The notes under the pieces: generated by a model
Databases searched by the model: none
Told to the model about the DNA's origin: nothing
Seen by the model: the letters and a program-made list of their open reading frames with translations, nothing else
Position numbers and translations under genes: made by a program
NCBI GenBank assembly: GCA_046330935.1
Contig: JAXLRU010000002.1
Location: forward strand, 310,001 to 374,000
DNA: 64,000 bases
Origin: JAXLRU01 sp046330935
GTDB taxonomy: Bacteria; Actinomycetota; Actinomycetes; Actinomycetales; Kineosporiaceae
Reading direction: 5' to 3'
In this document: one piece after another, positions 42,613 to 51,152 of the stretch
Numbering within the stretch: the stretch's first letter is position 1
How the letters are laid out: the number at the start of each line of letters is the position of its first letter

Positions 42613-43386
42613 TCAATATGTTTCGTCGGGAATGTCCTCGTGTGGGCGGTCCAGGAGGGGCAGATCCTCGGCCGTCACGATGCGAGCTGCCAGTGCGTAT
42701 TCGACCAGTCGCGCTCTGCGATCGGTGGCGAGCCTTTCCGGCCCCCCGTGCAATCCCTTCACGCCTTGTTTCGTCAATTTCTGGCAGACATTGTCGAGCT
42801 TTCGATTCACTCTCGTCGGGGTCCAGCCCAGCCGCTGCGCCACCTGAGCCAGCGACGGCAGCGCGCGCCCCGTGGCCCCCTGCCGCTTCAGCGCCGGCTC
42901 GGCCGTCGCGAGGATCAGCAGGAACTGGTCGCGCGTGAACGTCGTCCGCCCGATCGTCGTCCCGCCCCGCGCGTCCACCGTCTCCCCCAGCGGCTCGTAC
43001 GGCGGGTCGTCCAGCAGCAGCTCCAGCTCGTACGTCGTCGGGCCGGCCGTGAACATCACGAGCGTCCGGGCGAAGACCAGCGGCATCCGCGCTCCCGGCG
43101 CCAGCCACGCCTGCATCCGCGCGTCGGCGTCGCTGACCGTCGCCGACAGGCGGCTGCCCGCGTTGCCCAGCCACCACAGGCCCGCCACCGAGGTGATCAC
43201 CAGCAGGCGGCGGTGCAGGTAGGGGTTGTCGTCCACCACGAGGTCGCCCTCGCGTCCCACCACGAACGGGCGCGCCGGGTCGACCGTGTGCACCTCGCCC
43301 ACGAAGTCCACGCGCAACCGCGGCGGGGCCTGCGGCCCCACGACCAGCGGGGCATCGTCCAGCGTCAGCGGGCCGCCGGCAGGCAC
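42613..43386 (-). CDS. FHA-like domain fused to a C-terminal helix-turn-helix
   Basis: 257 residues from the GTG at 43386, overlapping the end of the kinase gene by 22 bp. The N-terminal half resembles an FHA domain (PFVVGREGDLVVDDNPYLHRRLLV, GNAGSRLS), though its Ser is replaced and binding may differ. A middle segment follows (TTYELELLLDDPPYE). Then come RDQFLLILATAEPAL, a winged or sigma-4-like HTH (LPSLAQVAQRLGWTPTRVNRKLDNVCQKL) and a C-terminal helix. It has no membrane segment. The design suggests a transcription factor whose FHA half docks on a phosphorylated protein, probably the kinase encoded directly upstream. Confidence 0.8.
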   Translation of the reverse strand: MPAGGPLTLDDAPLVVGPQAPPRLRVDFVGEVHTVDPARPFVVGREGDLVVDDNPYLHRRLLVITSVAGLWWLGNAGSRLSATVSDADARMQAWLAPGARMPLVFARTLVMFTAGPTTYELELLLDDPPYEPLGETVDARGGTTIGRTTFTRDQFLLILATAEPALKRQGATGRALPSLAQVAQRLGWTPTRVNRKLDNVCQKLTKQGVKGLHGGPERLATDRRARLVEYALAARIVTAEDLPLLDRPHEDIPDETY

Positions 43387-45221
43387 TTCGTCGCCGACTC
43401 CTGGGAGGCCCTCGACCCCCGGACCGTGAAGATCTCCAGACACACGCTGTCTCCCTTCGGCGGGCGCAGGCCGCTCAGCGACGGCGGCGGCACCGGCTTG
43501 GCCGTGGGCGCCGCCACCACCTCGCGGGGCGGGACCCGCTGCCCGTCGACCTGCCACTGGTACTGGTAGGTGTACTCGGTCGGGTCCCCAGGCGGGGGGG
43601 ACCATCGAGCCGTCCAGGTGCCGCCGGCCCCCTTGGACAGGACCAGCCCGGTCACCGCGGGAGGCGTGTCGACCAGCGGCGAGTCGGGCTCGACCACCTC
43701 CTCCTGCTCGGGCGTCACCGGGTCCTCACCCCGCCCCTGCAGGGCGAGCGCCCCGCCGACGACGGCCGCGAGCACCGCCAGCGCCCCCGCGACGAGCAGC
43801 ACGATCCGGCGCGCACCCGGCCCCGCCGCGTCCGCACCGGAAGCGTCCTCCCCCGCGCCGCGCCGGCGCAGCGTCGGCTCCAGCTCGGGCGTGCGCTCGG
43901 CGGGCGAGACGGGTGCCGAGCCCCCGGGGCCGGGGGTCGGGGGCACCGGAACGACGTCGGGCAGGGACGCCGGTGCGGCCGGCACCGCGGGCGCCTGCGG
44001 CACCGGCATGACGGCGGGCGCGTCCGGACCGCTCACGCGCGCGGCCGGTGTCCGGGCCCCCGCCCCCTCGCGCAGGTCGAGGGGACGCCGCACCGTCGCG
44101 GAGTCGAACGCGTCGTCCGGCTCCGGCGCACCGGGCGGCCGGGGGGCGAACCGGCTGACGGGCGCGGGTGCCTCCGGCGCCGCCCGCTCCCCCGCGCGTC
44201 CGCGCCGCGTGCGGTCGCCGCGCAGCACCGTCCCGTCGGTCTCCTGCTCGGGGCCCGCGCCCTTGGCACCGGGGGTGCGCAGCCGCGTCGCCGAGCCGTC
44301 GTCGGTCTCGGGCGTCTCCCGCGGCAGGGAGCGGTACTGCTGGACGACGACCAGCGGCGTCACCGGCAGGCCCATCTCGCCCTCGACGGCCTGCAGCGCC
44401 TGGGCCATCGCGAGCGCCGACGCCGGCCGCGCCGCGGGCGTCTTGGCCAGCGACTGCAGGATGAGCCGTTCCAGGGACGCGGGGACGTCGGGGCGGTCCA
44501 GCGGCTGCGGGGGCTCGGTCTCGATCCGGCGCATGAGGTCGCCGCTGGTGTTGCGCCCGCCGGGCAGCTCGAACGGCGAGCGCCCCACGAGCAGCGTGTA
44601 GAGGGTCGCGCCGAGCGACCACACGTCGGAGAGCTCGTTGCTGGCGCGGGCCGAGCGCAGCACCTCGGGGGGCGACCACGGGATCGACAGGCCCGAGTCC
44701 TCGTCGGACTCCGACGCCGCCTCGGCCAGCGTCGCCGCGATGCCGAAGTCGGCCAGGCCGGGGATGTCGTACTGGTTGACCAGGATGTTCGCCGGCTTGA
44801 TGTCGCGGTGGAGGATGCCCGCCCGGTGCGCGGTCTCCACCGCGCAGGCGATCTGGATGCCGTAGGAGACGACCGTCTCCACGCGCAGGCGCTCCCGGGA
44901 CGACCGCACGCGCAGGTTCTCGGACGGGTAGTACTCCATCACCAGGTACGGGCGGCCGTCGGCCGCGACGTCCGCGTGGTGGATGGTGACGATCGAGGGG
45001 TGGGACGCCAGCGACGCCGTGAGGTTGGCCTCGTCGGAGAACCGGCTGCGGTCGGCCACCCCCACCGAGTCGCGCAGGAGCACCTTCACGGCGACCTCGC
45101 GGCGCGGCATCTCCTGCCGGTACAGGTAGACGTCGGAGAACCCGCCCGTGCCCAGGGGCCGGACGTACTCGTACCCGGGCAGCTCCGGCGGGCCCAGCCG
45201 CAGGTCGGCGTCGCGGTTCAC
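43365..45221 (-). CDS. Transmembrane Ser/Thr protein kinase (PknB-like catalytic domain)
   Basis: 618 residues from the GTG at 45221. Kinase domain ~10-270: glycine loop LGTGGFSDVYL, lysine VAVKVLL, HRDIKPANIL catalytic loop, LADFGIAATL, activation-segment end IPWSPPEVL, and SDVWSLGATLYTLLVG. A ~170-residue Pro/Ala-rich juxtamembrane linker with several Thr follows, then one transmembrane helix (RIVLLVAGALAVLAAVVGGALAL, ~470) and a ~120-residue outer domain resembling a fibronectin III fold (TWTARWSPPPGDPTEYTYQYQW) with two cysteines instead of PASTA repeats. Linker threonines are likely docking sites for the FHA proteins encoded on both sides. Its start overlaps the stop of the zinc-ribbon/FHA gene (GTGA). 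Confidence 0.93.
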   Translation of the reverse strand: MNRDADLRLGPPELPGYEYVRPLGTGGFSDVYLYRQEMPRREVAVKVLLRDSVGVADRSRFSDEANLTASLASHPSIVTIHHADVAADGRPYLVMEYYPSENLRVRSSRERLRVETVVSYGIQIACAVETAHRAGILHRDIKPANILVNQYDIPGLADFGIAATLAEAASESDEDSGLSIPWSPPEVLRSARASNELSDVWSLGATLYTLLVGRSPFELPGGRNTSGDLMRRIETEPPQPLDRPDVPASLERLILQSLAKTPAARPASALAMAQALQAVEGEMGLPVTPLVVVQQYRSLPRETPETDDGSATRLRTPGAKGAGPEQETDGTVLRGDRTRRGRAGERAAPEAPAPVSRFAPRPPGAPEPDDAFDSATVRRPLDLREGAGARTPAARVSGPDAPAVMPVPQAPAVPAAPASLPDVVPVPPTPGPGGSAPVSPAERTPELEPTLRRRGAGEDASGADAAGPGARRIVLLVAGALAVLAAVVGGALALQGRGEDPVTPEQEEVVEPDSPLVDTPPAVTGLVLSKGAGGTWTARWSPPPGDPTEYTYQYQWQVDGQRVPPREVVAAPTAKPVPPPSLSGLRPPKGDSVCLEIFTVRGSRASQESATKCLPAAR

Positions 45222-46951
45222 GGCCCCACCTCGAACGTCGCGACGACGTCGTCGGGCAGGTCGATGGTCGTGCCCGGCACGATCAACACCGGGGACTGGG
45301 CGCGCAGCCGCACCGGCGCGCGGCCCGGCAGCGTCACCACGGTGCCGTTGAGGGAGTCGAGGTCGACGGCGAACACCTGCCACCCCTCGATCCGCAGCTC
45401 CAGGTGCGACGACGAGATCTCCTGCTCCGGGCTGGACAGCGTGAGCAGCTGCGGCAGCTCGCCCACCCGGCCCTGCGCGCGCGGGGCGCGGCCGAGGATC
45501 ACCGGACGGTCCAGGACGACGCTCTGGCCCGTCGACAGCCGCAGCGTCCCGAGGTCGGGACGCGGCATCGGCTCCGGTTCCTGCTCGGGCACGTCCGCGC
45601 CGCACAGGCGGCACGTCGCCGACGCCGGGCTGTTCGGGTGCCCTGCGGGGCACAGGACGCCCAGCACCTCCGGCCCCGTCGGCACGCGCCTGGCCGCCTC
45701 GCGGCGGAACGTCGCGTCGCTGCGCGCGATCGTCAGGTCGTCGTGGTCGCCCAGCCGGTCCGCGCCCGGGGCCGGCGGCACGGATGCCTGCACCGACGCC
45801 GGCGGGGCGGCGGCGCGGGCCGTGGCGACGACCGCGGCCGGGGCGGGCGGGGCGGCGAGGCTCGGGGCGCCGCCCGCGAGCGCCCACGGCGAGCCGGTGA
45901 TCAGCCCGCCCGAGGGGGCGGGTTGCGGCGGGGTCGCCTGTGCCGGGGCCTGAGCGACCGGGGGCAGCGGCTGAGGGACGGGCGCCGCGGCGGGCGGGTG
46001 GGTGACGGGGGCGGGTGCGGGGGCGCTGGCCTGCAGGGGCGCCGGTGCTTCCGCGGGCGGTACGACGAGCGGGTCGTCGGGGAGGTCGTCGAGGGACCGC
46101 GCGGCGGCGACCGAGCGTCCGGACCTCGCCCCGTGGAGGTACTCGTAGCTGACGCTCGCCTCGGCTATCGGCTCGCCCAGCCCCGCGCGGTCGTCGCCCT
46201 GCGCCTCCGGCTCGGCGTCGCGCCCGGCGTCGACCGCGGACTGGGCGGCCGTGTCGTCGCTGACGACGGGGGCCTCGTCGGCGGGCGTCACCGCGTCGAA
46301 CGGCTCGAACGGAGGGGCCTCGGTGAGGGTGTCCTCCGTGATCCTCGACTCCTCGGCGCGCACCGGCGCCGGCGGGGGCACGGGCTCAGGCACGTGCACC
46401 GGCACTGGCACGGGCCCAGCGATGTCGGCGGCTGCCGGGACGCTCCGCACGGCGATCCCGGGCCGGGCCTCGACGGCGACCTCCGGCGCGGGTGGCGCAC
46501 CGGCCGACGATCCGTCACCGGCCCAGCTCACCTGCGCGGCGGCCACGATCCCCGCGACGAGCGGGAACGCCTCCCCGGCTGCGGCGACAGCGGCACCGGG
46601 CACGAGGACGTCGACGGCGGCGTCACCCGGGCCGGGCACCACCGTCTCGACCCACGTACTGGCGCCGCGGGCGCTCACGGAGGTGGGCGGCGTCCCCACG
46701 CCCACCTGGAGGTCGCCGCGCACGAGCACGCGCACGCCGTCGGGCTCGCGGACGGCCACGGCGAAGGAGGGCAGGCGCGAGAAGGAGAGGTCGCCGCAGA
46801 GGGTCTCGAGCAGTTCGGGCACGGAGCCGCCGCGGACGGCGTCCCACATGCGCGAGGGGTCGATGTCCCCCCGCGGGACCCACACGACGAGCGTCCGGCC
46901 GGACAGCGCGGCGAGCGCGCTGCCCGGTGCGTAGACGGCGTCGCCCGTCAC
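45218..46951 (-). CDS. Zinc-ribbon and FHA domain protein
   Basis: 577 residues from a GTG that overlaps the phosphatase stop. The N-terminal ~130 residues form an alpha/beta domain (LVVWVPRGDIDPSRMWDAV; FAVAVREPDGVRVLVRGDLQV). A ~270-residue Pro/Ala/Glu linker follows. Then a zinc ribbon (VLCPAGHPNSPASATCRLCG) and a C-terminal FHA domain (VILGRAP, EISSSHLEL, LDSLNGTVV) with the expected Arg, Ser/His and Asn. No membrane segment is present. It is encoded between the phosphatase and the kinase and is the probable adaptor of that phosphorylation circuit. Confidence 0.88.
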   Translation of the reverse strand: MTGDAVYAPGSALAALSGRTLVVWVPRGDIDPSRMWDAVRGGSVPELLETLCGDLSFSRLPSFAVAVREPDGVRVLVRGDLQVGVGTPPTSVSARGASTWVETVVPGPGDAAVDVLVPGAAVAAAGEAFPLVAGIVAAAQVSWAGDGSSAGAPPAPEVAVEARPGIAVRSVPAAADIAGPVPVPVHVPEPVPPPAPVRAEESRITEDTLTEAPPFEPFDAVTPADEAPVVSDDTAAQSAVDAGRDAEPEAQGDDRAGLGEPIAEASVSYEYLHGARSGRSVAAARSLDDLPDDPLVVPPAEAPAPLQASAPAPAPVTHPPAAAPVPQPLPPVAQAPAQATPPQPAPSGGLITGSPWALAGGAPSLAAPPAPAAVVATARAAAPPASVQASVPPAPGADRLGDHDDLTIARSDATFRREAARRVPTGPEVLGVLCPAGHPNSPASATCRLCGADVPEQEPEPMPRPDLGTLRLSTGQSVVLDRPVILGRAPRAQGRVGELPQLLTLSSPEQEISSSHLELRIEGWQVFAVDLDSLNGTVVTLPGRAPVRLRAQSPVLIVPGTTIDLPDDVVATFEVGP

Positions 46952-47865
46952 CGCATGCCCTCCCCGACGTCCTCGGCCACCCCGCTGGGTGCGGCCAAGG
47001 GTAGGGCCTCGGGCGCGGGCGGTGGAGGGTCGGCCGGGTCCTCACCGATCTCGGCGCGCGGCTGGGTGGTGGCGACGTCATCCGTCACGGACGCGCGGGG
47101 GACGGTGCGCTCGGCGTCCTCGCCCGTCCCTGCGTCCACGACGTCCACGACGACGACGGACACGTTGTCGCGGCCGCCGTGCTGCAGGGCCATCTCGACG
47201 AGCCGGTGGGCGAGCACGGCGGGGTCGGCCTCGCCGAGCACCGCGTCGCTGAGGCCGGCCTGGTCGACCTCGCCGGTGAGGCCGTCGCTGCACAGGACGA
47301 ACCGGTCGCCCGCCGTGGGCGCGAGGAACCACAGGTCGGGGCGCGGCCCGGGGTCGCTGCCGAGGGCGCGGGTGACGACGTGCCGTTGCGGGTGCAGGGC
47401 CACCTGGTCGGCGTCGATGGCGCCGCCGTCGAGCAGCTCCTGCACCGCGGAGTGGTCCACGCTCACCTGGCGCAGCTGGTCGCCGTCGACCTGGTAGAGC
47501 CGCGAATCGCCGATGTTGAACGCCAGCAGTTCGGTGCGGCCGCCGTTGGCGACGAGCGCGAGCCCCGCGACGGTCGTGCCCAGCCCGCGCGCGGCGGGTG
47601 TCGCCTCGCCGTAGTCGAGGATCTCGCCGTTGACGCGGTCGAGCAGCGCGACGACGTCCTCGGCGTCCAGCCCCGCCTCGGGCGAGGCTGCGTCGGCCGC
47701 GAGCTGCTTGAACGCCTCGACCACCAGGCCGCTGGCCACCTCCCCCGCCGCGTGACCGCCCATGCCGTCGGCCACCACGAACACCGGCGGCGAGGCCAGC
47801 ACCGCGTCCTCGTTGAGCGAGCGCACCCGACCGCGGTCGGTGCGCACGCCCCAGCTGAGCCTCAT
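46948..47865 (-). CDS. PP2C-type Ser/Thr protein phosphatase
   Basis: 305 residues. PPM motifs: RTDRGRVRSLNEDAVL, FVVADGMGGHAAGE (metal Asp and Gly), GTTVAGLAL, NIGDSRLYQVDG, FVLCSDGLTGEV and HGGRDNVSVVVVDV. Catalytic aspartates are complete, so it should be an active Mn2+-dependent phosphatase. Unlike mycobacterial PstP it has no transmembrane helix; the ~50-residue tail is acidic and Pro-rich. As the first gene of the signalling block it would reverse the action of the kinase encoded two genes downstream. Confidence 0.95.
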   Translation of the reverse strand: MRLSWGVRTDRGRVRSLNEDAVLASPPVFVVADGMGGHAAGEVASGLVVEAFKQLAADAASPEAGLDAEDVVALLDRVNGEILDYGEATPAARGLGTTVAGLALVANGGRTELLAFNIGDSRLYQVDGDQLRQVSVDHSAVQELLDGGAIDADQVALHPQRHVVTRALGSDPGPRPDLWFLAPTAGDRFVLCSDGLTGEVDQAGLSDAVLGEADPAVLAHRLVEMALQHGGRDNVSVVVVDVVDAGTGEDAERTVPRASVTDDVATTQPRAEIGEDPADPPPPAPEALPLAAPSGVAEDVGEGMR

Positions 47866-47950
47866 ACCCGCCGTCCCCTTCCTCCGGCGCCCGATCCTGC
47901 CAGAGCCCTCCCCGCGTGGGGGTGGGGAGAAGTCCCCGTGCCCACCGGTG

Positions 47951-49000
47951 TCAGGGGAGTTCGGCCTGGACGATGGCCTGCAGCTCGTCGACCGAAGGCA
48001 GCGCTCCCCGCGCGTCGTCGGGAAGCCCTCGGTAGTCGGCGACGGCGACGGGCGCCGTCGTCGAGGCCAGCGCGTAGCGGACGACGGGGTCGTTCCTGCC
48101 CGTGCACAGCAGGATGCCTACGGTGGGGGCGTGGACGGAGGGCCGGCGGTACCGGTCGTCCACCACCGTGACGTAGAAGCCGAGCTGTCCCAGGTGCGCG
48201 GGTTCGAAGTCGCCGACCTTGAGTTCGACGACGACGTAGCGGAGCTGCTCGACGTGGAAGAAGAGCAGGTCGAGCGAGAACTCGGACACCTGCGCGCCGC
48301 GGTCGTCGGGCACGGCCAGGCGGACCTGCCGTCCGACGAAGGCCTGGCCCCGGCCGAACTCGAGGAGCGTGTCCTGGAGACGGTCCAGGAGCGCCTGTTC
48401 GACATTGCGCTCGCTGACGCGGGGCACGAGGGCCAGGTGGTCGAAGACGTAGGGGTCCTTCACCAGCTGCTGTGCCAGGTCGGAGTCCTCGGCCTTCAGC
48501 GCGTGGGCGAAGTTCGACGGCGCCAACCCGACGGCGCGGCGCAACCCGACCTTGATCTGGTGTTCCAGCACGGCGCGCGACCAGCCGTTCTCCGCTGCCG
48601 CTGCGGCATACCAGTCGCGCTCGTCGCGGGTGTCCAGGCGGTCGAGAAGGACGTGCACGTGGGCCCAGGGCAATCGTCCAGCAACCTGCTGGACGAACTC
48701 GTCCTCGGTGGGCCAGACCTCTGCCGCCCGCCGCATGTACAGCAGGTTCGTCCGCGACCAGCCCCGCTGGCCGGGGAACTCCCGCTGCAGGTCGGCGGCG
48801 AGCCGGGAGACCACCTTGCTGCCCCACCCCGAGGACTCCTGGCGGTCGAGGACGTCCCGGCCGATCGACCAGTACAGCCGCAGCACCTCCGTGTTGGCCG
48901 CACGAGCCGCGCGGAACTGCGTCGCACGGACCCTCGCCTTCAGCGTGGCGAGCAGCTCGGAGTACCCGGGCGGGAGCGGGTCCAGGTCGGTCGACGGCAC
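47951..49000 (-). CDS. DUF1016 (YhcG-like) PDDEXK nuclease-domain protein
   Basis: 349 residues from a GTG. The N-terminal DUF1016_N helical domain contains LRLYWSIGRDVLDRQESSGWGSKVVSRLAADLQREFPGQRG, and WSRTNLLYMRRAAEVWP is diagnostic. The C-terminal PDDEXK-like nuclease domain has FSLDLLFFHVEQLRYVVVELKVGDFEPAHLGQLGFYV, including the D...ExK residues, and VGILLCTGRNDPVVRYAL. Relatives are often carried on mobile or defence-linked DNA and by some phages, but the cellular role is unsettled. It lies upstream of the phosphatase gene, separated by a possible hairpin, and is probably not part of that operon. Confidence 0.92.
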   Translation of the reverse strand: MPSTDLDPLPPGYSELLATLKARVRATQFRAARAANTEVLRLYWSIGRDVLDRQESSGWGSKVVSRLAADLQREFPGQRGWSRTNLLYMRRAAEVWPTEDEFVQQVAGRLPWAHVHVLLDRLDTRDERDWYAAAAAENGWSRAVLEHQIKVGLRRAVGLAPSNFAHALKAEDSDLAQQLVKDPYVFDHLALVPRVSERNVEQALLDRLQDTLLEFGRGQAFVGRQVRLAVPDDRGAQVSEFSLDLLFFHVEQLRYVVVELKVGDFEPAHLGQLGFYVTVVDDRYRRPSVHAPTVGILLCTGRNDPVVRYALASTTAPVAVADYRGLPDDARGALPSVDELQAIVQAELP

Positions 49001-49076
49001 CGGCCCATCATGACCACCGCCGCCGACGTGACCCTGCCGTCATCCACAGGCTGCCTGATCGTCGGCGCCGGGCCGC

Positions 49077-50126
49077 TCACCCCACCTCGGCCTCGACCCG
49101 CCCGAACGCGGCGAGGGCGTGGGACCCGTCGGGCAGCTCCAGGGTCCCGGCGGCGAGCCGGTCGCGCAGGTAGGTGAAGGTCTGGATGGTCTGCGCCCAG
49201 ATGTGCTCCCCGGCGACGACCCGCGGGTAGAGCGGACCGCGCTCGTCGACGAACCGCGGCAGCGGCTCCACGACCGTCCAGTAGTCGAGGCTGCAGAACA
49301 GGGGGAACGAGTACCGCTCCGAGGTCACCTTGCGGACCCGGTGCGTGGTCGCGACGAACTCGCCGTTCGTCCACGTCTGGAGCATGTCGCCGATGTTGAC
49401 GACGAACGCGCCGTCCACGGGCGGGGCGTCGATCCACTGCCCGGCGCCGTTGAGCACCTCCAGCCCCGGCGTGGTGGCCATGAGCAGGGTGAAGCACTCG
49501 TAGTCGGTGTGCGCGCCGATGCCAGGGCGGTCCACGCGGGAGGGGTCGGCCGGGTAGTGCAGCAGCCGCAACTGGCTGGGCGGGGCCTGGAGGTGGGCGT
49601 CGAACGCGTCGGCCGGCTCCCCCAGCGCCAGCGCGAACCCGCGGAACAGGGCGCGGGCGACGCCGATGACGTGGTCGTAGTAGCGCATGACCGCCTGCTC
49701 GAACGGCACCCCGGGCACGTCCGGCCACCGGTTGGCGCCCTCGAACGGGTGCGGGGCGGCGCCGTCCGGCCGGGGCAGGTCGGGAACGAGGTCGAACGCC
49801 TCCTTGAGGTCGGGCGTCCCGCCCGCGAACACCTCCTCGCCGATCGGCACGTACCCGCGGTGGTTGCCCGAGTCGCCGATGTAGGTGCGCCGCTTGTCGG
49901 CCTCGGGCAGGGCGAAGAACGCCTCGGTGGCACCCAGCAGCCCGTCGATCACCTCCTGCGGCGGCATCCCGCCCGTGACGTAGAGGAATCCGACCTCGCG
50001 GGCGGCGCGGCCCAGCTCGACGGCGACCGCGACGTGCGCGGCGGCGGCCTGCTCGGGGTCGTCGTAGCTGGCGAGCAGGGGAGCGATGTCGACGATCGGG
50101 ACGGCGGTGAAGTCGCTGACGGGCAC
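49077..50126 (-). CDS. Isopenicillin N synthase family 2OG/Fe(II)-type oxygenase
   Basis: 349 residues from a GTG. DIOX_N region: VPIVDIAPLLASYDD, GRAAREVGFLYVTGG, FFALPEADKRRTY, GYVPIGEEVF. The jelly-roll core carries the iron ligands in GIGAHTDYECFTLL and ATTHRVRK, with the co-substrate Arg/Ser in RYSFPLFCSL. Members include isopenicillin N synthase, ethylene-forming enzyme and many uncharacterised hydroxylases. This sequence lacks any neighbouring NRPS, so beta-lactam synthesis is not indicated. It follows the next-listed gene by 9 bp, forming a two-gene unit. Confidence 0.92.
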   Translation of the reverse strand: MPVSDFTAVPIVDIAPLLASYDDPEQAAAAHVAVAVELGRAAREVGFLYVTGGMPPQEVIDGLLGATEAFFALPEADKRRTYIGDSGNHRGYVPIGEEVFAGGTPDLKEAFDLVPDLPRPDGAAPHPFEGANRWPDVPGVPFEQAVMRYYDHVIGVARALFRGFALALGEPADAFDAHLQAPPSQLRLLHYPADPSRVDRPGIGAHTDYECFTLLMATTPGLEVLNGAGQWIDAPPVDGAFVVNIGDMLQTWTNGEFVATTHRVRKVTSERYSFPLFCSLDYWTVVEPLPRFVDERGPLYPRVVAGEHIWAQTIQTFTYLRDRLAAGTLELPDGSHALAAFGRVEAEVG

Positions 50127-50135
50127 GGGAACTCC

Positions 50136-50786
50136 TCACAGGGGCGGGACGGCGATCGGATCGCCCTCGGTCTCGGTGATCCGCCAGCTGGCGGCGAGCG
50201 GGGCGGGAAGATCGAGATGGAGCGTGCAGCCGTCGGTGCGCGGGGACAGCACGGTGCCGGCCAGGCCCGCGTCGGTCGCCGCCCGCAGGACCCAGCGCCC
50301 GCCGTCCGGCCCGTCGACCTCGCCGAGCGCGACCACGGCACCCTCGAAGGTCTGGACGGCGACGCCGACGTCGCTGCCGACCCGGACGACGACGGCGAGG
50401 TGCCCGGCGTCGTCGACGGCGACCAGCGCGCCCGCCGGTGGCGCGGGCGTGGCGTGGGGCAGGTGCCAGTGCTCGACGTACGGGTCGTGCACGCCGTCCT
50501 CGACCAGGACGCCGGGCAGGTCGGGATGCGGGTACAGCCGCCCCTCGTCGGGGTCGGGCCCGGCGGGGTGCACGTCGATGGCGCGGGTCCACAGCGCGCG
50601 GTCGCCGTCGACCGTGAACCGGCCTGCGAACCCCTCGATGACGGCGTGCGGGTCGCCCGCGGGCAGGCGCAGGTCCACGTACAACGTGGGGCCCTGCAAC
50701 CAGGTCACGGCCGTGGTCGTGTCGCGGGTGCCGTCGGCGCGCACGATCAAGCTGCGGCGGAGCGGGCCGAGCACGGGAATCACCAT
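50136..50786 (-). CDS. Uncharacterised beta-rich protein paired with the oxygenase
   Basis: 216 residues from the ATG at 50786 (MVIPVLGPLRRSLIVRADGT); upstream codons lack protein-like composition. Predicted mostly beta: TAVTWLQGPTLYVDLRLPAGDP, GFAGRFTVDGDRALWTRAIDVHP, and acidic DEGRLYPHPDLPGVLVEDGVHDPYVEHW. The repeated barrel-like strands recall small lipocalin-like proteins, but no named family was recognised. The 9-bp gap to the oxygenase suggests a substrate-binding or downstream step in the same pathway. Confidence 0.75.
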   Translation of the reverse strand: MVIPVLGPLRRSLIVRADGTRDTTTAVTWLQGPTLYVDLRLPAGDPHAVIEGFAGRFTVDGDRALWTRAIDVHPAGPDPDEGRLYPHPDLPGVLVEDGVHDPYVEHWHLPHATPAPPAGALVAVDDAGHLAVVVRVGSDVGVAVQTFEGAVVALGEVDGPDGGRWVLRAATDAGLAGTVLSPRTDGCTLHLDLPAPLAASWRITETEGDPIAVPPL

Positions 50787-51152
50787 CTGTCGGACGATAG
50801 GTCGGATGTCTGCGCTGTGGGTGTCGGCGGCGTCACGCCGCGGTAAACCCGGGGGACCTTGACCCGGCTTCCCGGACACCTGTTCTGAGGCCATGATCGT
50901 CTCGGAGAGGAGCCTGTGATGACTGCCCCACACCCACATCAAGGGGCTTGATCATTTCACCCTCGTGACCTTCACCCATACGCTGCGCTAGAAACTCCCG
51001 AGCCCGCACTTAACCCCCGGGGTTCAAGATCAGAATGTCGCCCTTGATCAATACGTCGCGCCCCGACACTGATATCCAGACGCGCGTTCCGAGGGTCTTC
51101 CACACGATAGACCCGCGTCACACCGCCTGCTGAGTGCGGCAACGCCTTGCGA
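50787..51152. other. Intergenic region with a short coding-like fragment, 366 bp
   Basis: The region has lower GC than the flanking genes. On the minus strand a 31-codon open segment (51010-51105) from a GTG reads VWKTLGTRVWISVSGRDVLI and ends ILNPGG, with protein-like alternation. It may be the C-terminal remnant of a lost toxin or surface protein, lying as it does beside immunity-like genes and a transposase remnant. No intact gene or clear promoter was seen. Confidence 0.35.

Noticed and set aside
47908..47929. CTCCCC...GGGGAG hairpin between the DUF1016 and phosphatase genes
   Set aside because: Short stem with a long G-rich loop; could be a weak terminator but not convincing enough to list.
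49077..50786. Beta-lactam biosynthesis from the isopenicillin-N-synthase-like protein
   Set aside because: No ACV synthetase, acyltransferase or other beta-lactam genes nearby; the fold is shared by many unrelated oxygenases.
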